NCBI GenBank assembly: GCA_030830565.1
Contig: JAURMR010000028.1
Coordinates: 1 to 64,000, forward strand
DNA: 64,000 nt
Direction of reading: 5' to 3'
From: Acidimicrobiales bacterium
GTDB taxonomy: Bacteria > Actinomycetota > Acidimicrobiia > Acidimicrobiales > Acidimicrobilacustridaceae
The notes under the pieces are model-generated. The model did no database searches. It worked only from the letters and a program-made list of their open reading frames with translations, and had not been told where the DNA came from. Numbering within the stretch: position 1 is the stretch's first letter; every line of letters starts with the position of its first letter. Positions 8,223-17,036 of this stretch are shown one piece after another. The position numbers and the translations under genes were made by a program.

Positions 8223-10844
8223 ATGCGGACTCTTCCTCGTCGTTGGTCAAACGCGCTTCGTCTCCTCATGGCGACAGCGCTGGTTGCTTCCGGCTTCGCT
8301 CTTTCAGTTGCGTCGGTCGCAAGCACTTCGAGCCCTGCATCAGCGGCGACCTCATGTCCTCCGTCGCCGAGCCAACTCGATAACGGCGGATTCGAAGCGC
8401 CGGTCATCGCAAACAATTCGTACCAACTGCTCAACGATTCGTCTGTGCCTGGATGGTCGACGACCGCAACCGACCATCTCATTGAACTTTGGAGCACGCC
8501 ATTTAATGGCGTCACCGCTTTCGAAGGTCGTCAGTTCGCTGAACTCAATGCGACCCAGAATTCCGCGCTCTATCAGGATCTCCCCACCACGCCCGGACAA
8601 ACGCTCACGTGGTCGCTCGCGCATCGAGCCCGCCAGGGAACCGACACAATGCGAGTTGTCATCGGTACGCCGGGCGCTCCGGGTGTCGAGAACGCTCGCT
8701 TCTCCGATACAACGGCCGCTTGGGGTTGGCATACGGGCACCTACACCGTGCCGGAGAATCAAACAATCACCCGCTTTTCGTTTGAAGCCGTTTCTGCCGG
8801 TTCAGGAAATCCCACGATCGGCAATTTCCTGGACGACATTTCGTTTGGCACACCGTCGTGCGTTCTTGCAACGAAGTCGGTTTCGCCCGTCGGACCCCGA
8901 AATGTCGGAAGCGTGGTCACCTACAGCATCACCGTTGAAAATGCTGGGGGCAGCGCAACCTCCGATGTCGTGATTACCGACGTACTACCCGTCGGGCTCG
9001 ACTATGTCGACGGATCACTTTTGGGTGCAGGTTCCTACGACCCAGCGACTCGAACGATCACGGTGAGACCTTCAACATCGCCCAACCCCCCTGTGCTCAT
9101 CGCACCCGGCGAAGAAGTCACCGTCTCCTTCCAAGCACGAATACTTCCCACGGCAAGCGGCAACACACTTACCAATAGCGCCACGATCGCCGCTCTCGAC
9201 GGTCTCGGCGTCACCGATACCTTCACAACGAATTCGGTGACAACGCCAGTACCCATCGCCGCTGATGTCGAGGTGGGAAAGAGTTTCAGTCCCGATCAAA
9301 TTGCGTCCGGTGGCACCACCACCATGACTCTGAGCGCCACCAATCACGGCCCTGGAATTGCGCAGAGCGTTTCGATTACCGACACCTTGCCCAGCGGCCT
9401 CACCGTGAGTGGTTCCCTTCCAGCGGGGTGCACAAACACCAGTGGCACCATTGCCTGTGCTGTTGGAACGCTTTCGCCTTCACAAACCAGTTCGTTCACG
9501 CTTTCGATCACTGCACCGCCACTCGGAACGCCTGCGTTCTATATGAATAACGCCCGAGCGACAACGACGACCTACGACTACGACCTTTCGAATAACGCCA
9601 CGATCGCTGGACTTTCAGTCGCTGCTCTCACACCGGCATCTCTCGAGATCGACAAACTCGCAGTGCTTCCCGATGTGTACGCCGGCGATCCAGCAGCAGT
9701 CATTATCGGTGTTGCGAATGCAGGACAAACCGCAACCGACGCTGATCTCACGATTACCGATTCGATTCCTTTGGGCTTCACCGTGAGCGAAGCGATGTGG
9801 CGAAATGGTGCCAACAGTGGTGCCTGCACTATCGGCGCCACAGTCTCGTGTGCGGTGGGAGTTCTTGATCCCGGCAATACTGCGCTCGTCGCCATTATTG
9901 GCGACACCGATGCGTCGTTGGCATCGGGCACACAACTCACCGATACGGCCACTGCCACTTCAACGGGAACCAACTCACCGACAGCAAACGCCACGATCAC
10001 GGTTGGCACAGTGTCAGACCTTTTTGTGCGCAAAAACACAACGAGCGAAGCAGTCGCCGGACAGACACTCAATTACTCCGTGGTCATTGAGAATCTTGGT
10101 CCGAGTCGTGCAAACTCAGCCACACTCACCGACCTTCTACCCTCTGGTGTATCGGTCATTGCCCAGCCACAGGGATGCACCGTGACCGGTTCGACGATGA
10201 CTTGCGCACTCGGCAACCTCGACGCGGGTGATCTCGTCGTTCTCGACTACACCATCGAAATTCCCTTGAGCGGTGGAACTCTCGTCAACACCGCGACTGC
10301 CACCACGACTACACCCACGATCAATCCATCGACGGCGACCGACACAACGACAAACGTCGTTATTCCCGTCGCCGATCTTAAAGTGACGAAGGTCGCCTCA
10401 AAAACCGATACGAAAATTGGAGACACAGTCGTCTACACAGTGACCGTCACGAACAATGGGCCGGGCACTGCAACGAACGTTCGTGTTGTCGAAGACGGCG
10501 GTGTGGGTTCGCTGCGCCTGGTGTCAGCAGAACCATCAGTGGGGACAGTCGACACCACTGCAGGTGTTTGGTCTGTGGGGACACTCGCCCCCGGCGAAAC
10601 CGTTACGAGCCGACTCACGACCGTGACGCTTGAAGCGGGAACCATCGTCAATTCGGTCTTGGCTGAATCCGACAATCCCGACAATTACGGCAACAACAAC
10701 ACCGCTTCAGCAACCGTGGTGGTTGACGGCGGGGGCCTTCCAGCCACTGGCTCGGACTCGGGACGCCTTTTCGGCGTCGGCGGCCTCACCTTGCTCTTCG
10801 GAGGACTTCTCGTGCTCGTGTCTCGGCGGAAAACGACTGCCTGA
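8223..10844 (+). CDS. LPXTG-anchored surface protein with DUF11 repeats
   Basis: An 873-residue exported protein. Residues 1-41 form a signal peptide (RR, hydrophobic core, likely ASA-A cleavage). Residues about 45-215 form a beta-rich domain beginning DNGGFEAP and ending FLDDISFG, resembling carbohydrate-binding jelly rolls. About five DUF11 repeats follow, recognisable by phrases such as ITDVLPVGLDYV, ITDTLPSGLTV and NNGPGTATNV. The end is a sortase signal: LPATG at 839-843, a hydrophobic helix, then RRK. DUF11 proteins are usually adhesin-like stalks. No sortase gene is in the window. Thr/Ser-rich composition contrasts with neighbours. Confidence 0.9.
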   Translation: MRTLPRRWSNALRLLMATALVASGFALSVASVASTSSPASAATSCPPSPSQLDNGGFEAPVIANNSYQLLNDSSVPGWSTTATDHLIELWSTPFNGVTAFEGRQFAELNATQNSALYQDLPTTPGQTLTWSLAHRARQGTDTMRVVIGTPGAPGVENARFSDTTAAWGWHTGTYTVPENQTITRFSFEAVSAGSGNPTIGNFLDDISFGTPSCVLATKSVSPVGPRNVGSVVTYSITVENAGGSATSDVVITDVLPVGLDYVDGSLLGAGSYDPATRTITVRPSTSPNPPVLIAPGEEVTVSFQARILPTASGNTLTNSATIAALDGLGVTDTFTTNSVTTPVPIAADVEVGKSFSPDQIASGGTTTMTLSATNHGPGIAQSVSITDTLPSGLTVSGSLPAGCTNTSGTIACAVGTLSPSQTSSFTLSITAPPLGTPAFYMNNARATTTTYDYDLSNNATIAGLSVAALTPASLEIDKLAVLPDVYAGDPAAVIIGVANAGQTATDADLTITDSIPLGFTVSEAMWRNGANSGACTIGATVSCAVGVLDPGNTALVAIIGDTDASLASGTQLTDTATATSTGTNSPTANATITVGTVSDLFVRKNTTSEAVAGQTLNYSVVIENLGPSRANSATLTDLLPSGVSVIAQPQGCTVTGSTMTCALGNLDAGDLVVLDYTIEIPLSGGTLVNTATATTTTPTINPSTATDTTTNVVIPVADLKVTKVASKTDTKIGDTVVYTVTVTNNGPGTATNVRVVEDGGVGSLRLVSAEPSVGTVDTTAGVWSVGTLAPGETVTSRLTTVTLEAGTIVNSVLAESDNPDNYGNNNTASATVVVDGGGLPATGSDSGRLFGVGGLTLLFGGLLVLVSRRKTTA

Positions 10845-10851
10845 TCGGAAC

Positions 10852-10857
10852 TAACGT
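10852..10857 (+). promoter_or_regulatory. -10-like TAACGT before the 10887 operon
   Basis: TAACGT would place a start site near 10865, giving a leader of roughly 20 nt that contains the strong GAGGGGGAA ribosome site of the 10887 gene. No clear -35 is visible. Confidence 0.35.
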
Positions 10858-10886
10858 GGCCTCCTCACAAATTCCGAGGGGGAATC

Positions 10887-11690
10887 GTGGCACTTTCAGA
10901 AAAGGACTACCCGGTCAAGGTCGGGACATTCCTGTTCACGATGGTCGAGCCTCATAAGGGCTACGAAGTCGCATACAACCGCTGGTACGAGCACGATCAT
11001 TTCTATTCGGGCTGCCTCATGGGCCCGAACGTGTTCGCAGGCGACCGCTTTGTGGCCACGCGTCGGCTGAAGAAACTTCGCTCAAACGCCGCTAACGACA
11101 TGACTCCAGATCCCAAGACCGGTTCGTATCTCGCGGTCTACTGGTGGCAGAAGGGCACGACTGACGAGTGCAACCGCTGGAATGTCGACAACGTCAACAT
11201 GCTCCATCAGCAAGGGCGCATGTTCGCCGAGCGTGATCACATTCACACGCTCCTGTACGATATGCGTTGGAGTGAACAACGCGATCCCAAGGGATGCACA
11301 ATCGAGCTCGGCCTCGATCATGGTTACCCCGGCATCGTTGTTGTTGCTGGTGATCTCAACGAAGGCGTTACTCACGACGAATGGGACGCCTGGTTCCGCA
11401 AGAACTGGCTGCAAGAGGCCTTCACCAAGAAGTGGGGCCCAGAACTTGTCGGCAGCGGCACCGTTATTCCGCTTTCCGACGATGCTCCCGCCGATGTCGT
11501 GCGTCCCGCCGCCGGGCCACGGCGTTTCTTGCAGCTTCACTTCCTTGACCACGACGCTGAGAAGGGATGGGAAAAGGGCTACGCAAAGATCGCGAAGGCG
11601 ATCAACGAAAGCGGACTCGCGACCCATGTTTGGACAAGTCCCTTCCAACAGACCAACTTCGGTACCGACGACTTCACGGACAAGATCTAA
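10887..11690 (+). CDS. Uncharacterised protein with EthD-like motif
   Basis: A 267-residue soluble protein that I do not recognise with certainty. Near residues 30-40 it has AYNRWYEHDHF, like the WY...H signature of EthD / dimeric alpha-beta-barrel proteins, and a second half (about 145-260) with LQLHFLDHD resembles a repeat of the fold. It is rich in Trp, Tyr and His. A strong ribosome site (GAGGGGGAA) precedes the GTG at 10887. Its stop overlaps the next start by one base (TAATG), so it is coupled to two epimerases and an SDR, which points to a catabolic or auxiliary enzyme. No catalytic function can be assigned. Confidence 0.7.
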   Translation: MALSEKDYPVKVGTFLFTMVEPHKGYEVAYNRWYEHDHFYSGCLMGPNVFAGDRFVATRRLKKLRSNAANDMTPDPKTGSYLAVYWWQKGTTDECNRWNVDNVNMLHQQGRMFAERDHIHTLLYDMRWSEQRDPKGCTIELGLDHGYPGIVVVAGDLNEGVTHDEWDAWFRKNWLQEAFTKKWGPELVGSGTVIPLSDDAPADVVRPAAGPRRFLQLHFLDHDAEKGWEKGYAKIAKAINESGLATHVWTSPFQQTNFGTDDFTDKI

Positions 11691-12616
11691 TGACATCTTC
11701 ACCGCTCACTGGAGCAAAAATCCTGCTTACCGGGGTGACCGGACAGGTTGCCGGGCCCCTCGCTCGCAACCTCGTCGACGCCGGCAACACCGTGTATGGA
11801 ACATCTCGTTTCGCCGATGCCGATTCGCGAGCCAAGGTTGAAGCCGACGGAGTGATTCCGGTTGCTATCGACCTCGAAACGGCATCGTTCGACGAAATTC
11901 CCGATGGGCTCGACTACGTCATCAACATGGCAGTCGCGAAGTCCAACAACTTCGACCGCGACCTCGCCGCGAACGCTGAAGGCGTTGCGTTGCTCATCGA
12001 ACGGGTCAAGGGCGTCAAAGCGTTTTTCCATTGCTCGTCATGCGCGGTGTACGAACCGAACGGGCATGTGAGTCACGTCGAAACCGACGATCTCGGCGAC
12101 AACCACCGAGCGATGGGATTCATGACCACCTATTCGATCTCGAAAATCGCTGCGGAATCTGCAGTGAAGTACGCGTCGAAGCGCTTCGGTGTGCCTGCGG
12201 TCATTGCCCGACTCGATGTCCCCTATGGACCTGGTCACGGCTGGCCCCAAATGATGGTGACGCTTGCGCAAATGGGCATTCCCACCACGATCAGTGCCGA
12301 TGCACCAAACACGCATTGTTTCCTGCATGATCGCGACATTCTTGGTTCGCTCCCCTATCTACTCGCACAGGCCGATGTCCCTCCGCCGATCTACAACTGG
12401 TGCGCACCAGAACTCGTCAGCATTGAGGAATGGACCGAAGAACTCACCCGCCTTACCGGGGTTGAGATTCCTCTCGTCGTAAGCGAACAGTGCATCCCAC
12501 CCAACCCCGTTGATCCGTCAAAGCTTCTCAGTCTCGGATGGACACCCACCGTTGAATGGCGTGAGGGATTCCGTGAAATGGCCCAGAACTGTTTCCCCGA
12601 TCTCTACAAAGGCTGA
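11690..12616 (+). CDS. NAD-dependent epimerase/dehydratase family protein (copy 1)
   Basis: A 308-residue extended SDR. The nucleotide-binding loop is LTGVTGQVAGP (residues 13-23) and the catalytic pair is Tyr148/Lys152 (YSISK). It likely oxidises or rearranges a hydroxylated substrate with NAD(P). The ATG overlaps the upstream stop (TAATG). The next gene encodes a 308-residue paralogue of the same layout, so the two probably arose by tandem duplication and could form a heterodimer. The sugar-nucleotide link of classical epimerases is not supported by the catabolic-looking context. Confidence 0.85.
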   Translation: MTSSPLTGAKILLTGVTGQVAGPLARNLVDAGNTVYGTSRFADADSRAKVEADGVIPVAIDLETASFDEIPDGLDYVINMAVAKSNNFDRDLAANAEGVALLIERVKGVKAFFHCSSCAVYEPNGHVSHVETDDLGDNHRAMGFMTTYSISKIAAESAVKYASKRFGVPAVIARLDVPYGPGHGWPQMMVTLAQMGIPTTISADAPNTHCFLHDRDILGSLPYLLAQADVPPPIYNWCAPELVSIEEWTEELTRLTGVEIPLVVSEQCIPPNPVDPSKLLSLGWTPTVEWREGFREMAQNCFPDLYKG

Positions 12617-12618
12617 AC

Positions 12619-13545
12619 ATGCTGAGCGACGAAAAAATTCTTGTTACCGGCCCGGCCGGACAGATCGCGTTCCCAATGGCACGCGATCTTGCCAAGGACA
12701 ATGAGGTCTGGGGTATCGCCCGCTTTGGCGATCCGGCGACGCGCAAGCAGGTCGAGGACGTCGGTGTGAAGACGCTGGCGATCGATCTCGCTGATCCCGA
12801 TTTCAGCGAACTGCCTACCGACTTCACGTACGTCCTCCATCTCGCAGTCGTGCAGGTCGCTGGTCTTGATTACGATTTCGCAATTCGGGCCAACGCCGAG
12901 GGCACTGGACTCTTGTTGCATCACTGCCGCAATGCGAAAGCTGCACTCGTGATGTCGACGCATTCGGTGTACAAACCACCAGCCGATGGCGATCCGTGGC
13001 ATGTCTTCAAAGAAACCGACCCGTTGGGCGACGTCAACGCCGCTCACGCGCCGAGTTACTCGATGTCAAAGATTTCGCAGGAGGCTGTCGCTCGCACCTG
13101 TGCTCGCTTGTTCGATCTTCCCGTCACCATTGCCCGCATGAACGCGTCCTATGGTCCGGACGGCACCGGCGGCCTCCCCATCATGCAGATGGATGCGCTT
13201 ATGGCCGGCAACCCGGTCACCACGCGCTGGGACCCGTGCATGTACATGCCGATCCATACCGATGACATCACCTCCCAAACCGAGGCTCTGCTTGACGGTG
13301 CATCATCGACCGAAGCCACCATCGTGAACTGGGCAGGCGATGAACCGGCGAGCGTGCAGGAATGGTGCGCCTACATCGGTGAGCTCGCAGGAATCGACCC
13401 CGTTGTGAACTCCGTTCCTGTTGAAGGAACCCTTCGCGGCTCGGTCACCGACAACACCAAGCGCGCTGCCCTCACCGGGCCGTGCAAGGTGAGTTGGCGA
13501 GATGGCATTCGTGACGCCTTCGAAAAGCGATACGGATCCAAGTAG
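12619..13545 (+). CDS. NAD-dependent epimerase/dehydratase family protein (copy 2)
   Basis: A second 308-residue extended SDR, two bases after its paralogue. The cofactor loop reads VTGPAGQIAFP (9-19) and the catalytic pair is Tyr147/Lys151 (YSMSK). Shared segments with copy 1 include GQ[IV]A.P.AR near the N terminus, NAEG near 90-95 and ARxxxxYGP after the catalytic helix. The sequences have diverged enough for different substrates. It is followed immediately by an SDR, TAG then ATG, giving a tight four-gene operon. Confidence 0.85.
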   Translation: MLSDEKILVTGPAGQIAFPMARDLAKDNEVWGIARFGDPATRKQVEDVGVKTLAIDLADPDFSELPTDFTYVLHLAVVQVAGLDYDFAIRANAEGTGLLLHHCRNAKAALVMSTHSVYKPPADGDPWHVFKETDPLGDVNAAHAPSYSMSKISQEAVARTCARLFDLPVTIARMNASYGPDGTGGLPIMQMDALMAGNPVTTRWDPCMYMPIHTDDITSQTEALLDGASSTEATIVNWAGDEPASVQEWCAYIGELAGIDPVVNSVPVEGTLRGSVTDNTKRAALTGPCKVSWRDGIRDAFEKRYGSK

Positions 13546-14337
13546 ATGAGCGACCTCAGTGGCAAGAACATCGTCGTCACCGGAGCATCTTCGGGAATTG
13601 GCGAAGCCCTTGCAATTGAAGCTGCCAATCGGGGCGCCCGTGTTGCAATCGTTGCTCGTCGCGCCGGCCGGCTGGCCGATGTTCTTGCGCGATGCCAACA
13701 GTCCTCCCCCAAATCGACCATGGTCGTCGCCGATCTTTCTGATCTGGAAGCGATCGATGGGCTTGCTGCGCAACTCATTGCGTCGCTCGACGGTCGTGTC
13801 GACGTGCTCATTAACAACGCTGGCGTTCCCAAGCGCAAACGCACCGATCAGATGACCGCCGAGGATGTTGAGGGCGTTATGGCCATCAACTACTTCTCGC
13901 CCGTTCGCCTCGCATTGGCCATGCTTCCGCACATGCTCGAACGCAATAGCGGCGACATTGTCAACGTGTCGTCGATGGGCGTGCATATGGCCGCATTCGG
14001 CGTAAGTGCATACTCCGCCAGCAAAGCCGCTTTGGAGTTCTTCACTGAAGGGCTCTATGTCGAACTCGGGAAGACAAATGTGCGTGCGCATTTGTTCGTT
14101 CCCGGAACAACTGCAAGCGAGTTCTCAACGGAGAAGCCCGGCAACAATGCCCCGTTCCCGAGCGATCCTGCTACTACTGCGTCGTCTGAGGAAGTAGCTC
14201 TTGCTCTTCTTGCGTCGCTTGAGACCGAATCGTTTGTGACCTATACCGGTGAGCGCGAAGCGCAAACTTCGGCCAAACGCAACGCAGATGTCAATGCCTG
14301 GCTCGCCAACATGCGTCAGGTCTTTTCAGGAATGTAA
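13546..14337 (+). CDS. Short-chain dehydrogenase/reductase
   Basis: A 263-residue classical SDR with TGASSGIG (12-19), NNAG (90-93), Ser143, Tyr156 and Lys160 (YSASK). The shape, including RLALAMLPHMLERNSGDIVNVSS, matches DltE/SDR7C-like dehydrogenases. It begins directly after the TAG of the epimerase and closes the operon starting at 10887; a strong hairpin terminator follows at 14345. The substrate is unknown. Confidence 0.9.
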   Translation: MSDLSGKNIVVTGASSGIGEALAIEAANRGARVAIVARRAGRLADVLARCQQSSPKSTMVVADLSDLEAIDGLAAQLIASLDGRVDVLINNAGVPKRKRTDQMTAEDVEGVMAINYFSPVRLALAMLPHMLERNSGDIVNVSSMGVHMAAFGVSAYSASKAALEFFTEGLYVELGKTNVRAHLFVPGTTASEFSTEKPGNNAPFPSDPATTASSEEVALALLASLETESFVTYTGEREAQTSAKRNADVNAWLANMRQVFSGM

Positions 14338-14344
14338 GAACATC

Positions 14345-14379
14345 CCGGTCGTCGAACGCTTTGAGCGTTCGACGACCGG
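14345..14379. terminator. Bidirectional hairpin terminator
   Basis: Perfect 15-bp arms (14345-14359 and 14365-14379) around a TTTGA loop. It lies between the convergent SDR genes ending at 14337 (+) and 14384 (-). There is no long T run, so termination may be intrinsic-like without a U tract, as is common in actinobacteria. Confidence 0.7.
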
Positions 14380-14383
14380 CAGT

Positions 14384-15190
14384 TCACATACCGGGAATCT
14401 CCCAGCGCGACGGGAAATCGTCGGCACGGAATCGTGCGTCGGTGCCGCCATCAATAAAGAGCACCGAACCGCAGAAGAACCCAGCTTCGGGTGAAAGAAG
14501 AAATGCCAAGAACGCGGCAACTTCTTCAGGCTTACCGGCTCGACCAAGCGCAATCGTGTCTTTGAACATGTCGAGCTGAACCTTGAGGTTCGGATCTGTC
14601 GCGCCTTCTTCAATCATCGGCGTGGCGATCATGCCCGGAGCAATCGCGTTGAGCCGGATACCCGCTCCGGCCCATTCGTCAGCGACAGCGTTGCGGCGAA
14701 CCCAACGAGCGACAGCCAACTTCGTGGCGGCGTAGGCGATGATCGAGTCGCCCTTATCGGCTTCGATGCGAGCGGCATCTTCGTCGCCAGCGAGACATGC
14801 TTCGGTAAGCCCAAGCGGATACCCCGGTGCTGTCGTGGTGGAGTTTGAGCTGATCGCCACGGCCGAAGGATTGGAACCCTTGGCCAGCATCGGCCGAAGC
14901 CCTTCCATGATTTCGACAGTGCCGAAATAGTTCACCGACGCGAGCAGCGATGCTGGGCGCCCCGGAAGTCCGGAAATGCCCGCACACGTAACGAGTCCAT
15001 CGAGGACTCCGCCACATGCTCCCGCCACTGCAGCGATGGCGGCCTGACGGCCCTCGGGCTTGCTGAGATCGGCTTCGATTTCAGCGCCACGAAGATCAAC
15101 ACCAATAACCGTGTGACCATCTGCGCGGAGTCGGGCAGCTGTTGCAGCACCAATGCCGGAACCGGCACCAGTGATGACGATGGTGCCCAT
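14384..15190 (-). CDS. Short-chain dehydrogenase, 3-alpha-hydroxysteroid-dehydrogenase-like
   Basis: A 268-residue SDR with TGAGSGIG (7-14), a Tyr153/Lys157 pair (YAATK) and the C-terminal GSVLFIDGGTDA. The short DLRGAEIEADLS segment after the second strand and the insertion before YxxxK resemble 3-alpha-hydroxysteroid dehydrogenase / carbonyl reductases. It is the last gene of the transporter-containing minus-strand run and overlaps the small membrane protein by one base. A steroid-like substrate is a possibility, not a demonstration. Confidence 0.85.
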   Translation of the reverse strand: MGTIVITGAGSGIGAATAARLRADGHTVIGVDLRGAEIEADLSKPEGRQAAIAAVAGACGGVLDGLVTCAGISGLPGRPASLLASVNYFGTVEIMEGLRPMLAKGSNPSAVAISSNSTTTAPGYPLGLTEACLAGDEDAARIEADKGDSIIAYAATKLAVARWVRRNAVADEWAGAGIRLNAIAPGMIATPMIEEGATDPNLKVQLDMFKDTIALGRAGKPEEVAAFLAFLLSPEAGFFCGSVLFIDGGTDARFRADDFPSRWEIPGM

Positions 15191-15543
15191 CAGCGCTTAC
15201 TCACGGCGTCGACGATGCGATCAGTATTGGCCTGGCCTTCGTAGAGCTGACGGAGCAGCCACATACGAAGGAAGTTAGCCAGCGCAAAACGCAGGAAGAT
15301 CGCAGCACCGAAGACGGTGAGCGCGAGGAAGGCAACAGTGAAGGCCACCTGCGAGGTGACATCACGAGGATCGTCAAGGTTTCCCGACGACACGTACACA
15401 ACGAAAGCACCAACAACGCCGACGAGCATCATGACAAACCCGAGGGCTTGGAACGTCTTGTCGCGGCTGGGGCTACCAGTCTTGAGATTCATTTCAGTCA
15501 CATCGGACTTGAACTGCTCGATGCGATCGCCAGTGGTTTCCAT
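15190..15543 (-). CDS. Small two-helix membrane protein
   Basis: A 117-residue protein not recognised as a named family. After a charged N-terminal 30 residues it has two strong transmembrane helices (about 33-52 and 66-90), then a basic amphipathic tail with RMWLLRQLYEG. It lies 12 nt after livF and overlaps the SDR start by one base, so it is probably translated with the Liv transporter. A role as an accessory or assembly subunit of that transporter is possible but is only inferred from position. Confidence 0.75.
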   Translation of the reverse strand: METTGDRIEQFKSDVTEMNLKTGSPSRDKTFQALGFVMMLVGVVGAFVVYVSSGNLDDPRDVTSQVAFTVAFLALTVFGAAIFLRFALANFLRMWLLRQLYEGQANTDRIVDAVSKR

Positions 15544-15555
15544 TTTTCTCCGGTC

Positions 15556-16296
15556 TCACGAGCCCAGGTAGGCAGCGGACAATTCATCTTCAAGCTCAGC
15601 GGGAGTACCAACTCGGGTGATAGTCCCGTGGAGCACGATCGCGGCGTATTGGGCGATGCCCAATACCGTCCGAGCAAATTGCTCGGATACCAGGATCGAC
15701 ACTCCCTCTTGCGAGACCTGAGCCACGATCTCGTAGAGATTGGCCACGACGAGCGGGGCCAGACCCATCGACAATTCGTCGAGGAGTAGTACCGATGGAT
15801 TCACGGACAGTGCCCGTGCCATCGACAACATTTGCTGTTCTCCGCCGGACATGGTGCCGGCCAGCTGCTTACGGCGTTCACCCAAACGGGGGAAGCGCTC
15901 ATAGGCGATCTCTTCCACCTCAGCAAGGGAAACGCCCGCCATCGTTGCCATCCAGAGATTTTCTCGAACCGTGAGATTCGGGAAAATGCCGCGACCTTCG
16001 GGGATTGTGCACAAACCGATACGCGCAAGTTCATCGGCGGATACGCCATTCACGACGCGACCAGCCAAACGAACCTCGCCCGATGTCGGTTGCAAGAGAC
16101 CAGAAACAACCTTGAGGATCGTTGACTTGCCGGCACCATTCGGACCGAGGAGAGCGACAACAGCGCCCTGCGGTACGGAAAGGTTGATACCGTGAAGTAC
16201 TTCGATCGTGCCGTAGGCGGCGCGCACGTCCACAAGTTCAACGAGTGGTGCGCCTTCCACGGCACCGTGATCTTCGTGGTAATTGATTTCGCTCAT
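15556..16296 (-). CDS. livF: Branched-chain-amino-acid-type ABC transporter ATP-binding protein LivF
   Basis: A 246-residue ATPase of the HAAT/Liv family. Walker A is GPNGAGKST, the signature is MSGGEQQML, and Walker B is LLLDELSMG, all in normal order. It would pair with LivG on the cytoplasmic face of the fused permease. The ATG overlaps the livG stop in ATGA. Liv-type transporters also carry amides, dicarboxylates and aromatic acids, so the substrate should be read from the catabolic neighbours rather than from the family name. Confidence 0.93.
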   Translation of the reverse strand: MSEINYHEDHGAVEGAPLVELVDVRAAYGTIEVLHGINLSVPQGAVVALLGPNGAGKSTILKVVSGLLQPTSGEVRLAGRVVNGVSADELARIGLCTIPEGRGIFPNLTVRENLWMATMAGVSLAEVEEIAYERFPRLGERRKQLAGTMSGGEQQMLSMARALSVNPSVLLLDELSMGLAPLVVANLYEIVAQVSQEGVSILVSEQFARTVLGIAQYAAIVLHGTITRVGTPAELEDELSAAYLGS

Positions 16297-17036
16297 CCGA
16301 CACTCTCCGGGGAACCAAGGTAGGCGTCGATCACAGCTGGGTCATTGCGGACCTGTTCAGCGGTGCCACTCGCAATGATCGTGCCGAAATCAAGAACGTG
16401 AATGGTTTCGCACACCTTCATAACGAGCGCCATGTCATGTTCGACTAGGCAGATACCAAGTCCGTCGTTGTGGGCCAGGCTCTTCAGGAGTTCACCGAAC
16501 GCTTCAGTTTCTTCTTCGGTCTGACCTGAAGCGGGTTCGTCAAGGAGAAGGAGCGTCGGCTGAATCATGAGAGCTCGGGCGAGTTCGACAACTCGGGCCT
16601 GACCAGTTGGGATCTCGCCAACCTCACGGTCAGCAACACCTTGGAGTCCAACGAGACTGATGATGCGATCGGTTTCGGCATTCACGTCCATGTTGGTGGT
16701 GCGGAAACTCCACCGATTGCGGATTTCGCCGGCAACACGAACATTGTCGCGAACGGACAACGAGGTGAAGAGCTCAAGACGCTGGAACGTGCGGGCAAGG
16801 CCCATACGTGTCCGCTTATGCGGAGGTTCTTTGGTGACGTCCTTACCATTGAAAACAATGTGGCCGCTTGTGAGCGGTTGCAGGCCGGTGATCGTGTTGA
16901 ACAGCGTTGTTTTTCCCGCACCATTCGGACCAATCAGAGCGGTGACACTGCCCGCTTCGACCGAAATCGAAACATCGTTGAGCGCAATGTTTCCTCCGAA
17001 ACGAACTTTTACTGCAGAGGTTTCAAGCAGAGACAC
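16293..17036 (-). CDS. livG: Branched-chain-amino-acid-type ABC transporter ATP-binding protein LivG
   Basis: A 247-residue ATPase. Walker A is GPNGAGKTT, the signature is the variant PTGQARVVE, Walker B is LLLLDEPASG, and the switch His is in VEHDM. The frame is open 48 codons farther upstream inside the permease gene, but GTG 17036 (VSLLETSAVKV) is preceded by AGGAGG and gives the normal family length. It overlaps the permease stop by 14 bases and the livF start by 4, so the three are tightly coupled. Confidence 0.92.
   Translation of the reverse strand: MSLLETSAVKVRFGGNIALNDVSISVEAGSVTALIGPNGAGKTTLFNTITGLQPLTSGHIVFNGKDVTKEPPHKRTRMGLARTFQRLELFTSLSVRDNVRVAGEIRNRWSFRTTNMDVNAETDRIISLVGLQGVADREVGEIPTGQARVVELARALMIQPTLLLLDEPASGQTEEETEAFGELLKSLAHNDGLGICLVEHDMALVMKVCETIHVLDFGTIIASGTAEQVRNDPAVIDAYLGSPESVG

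Noticed and set aside
14345-14379. LexA box, because of GAACGC...GCGTTC
   Set aside because: The spacing between GAAC and GTTC is wrong and it is part of a long terminator stem between convergent genes.
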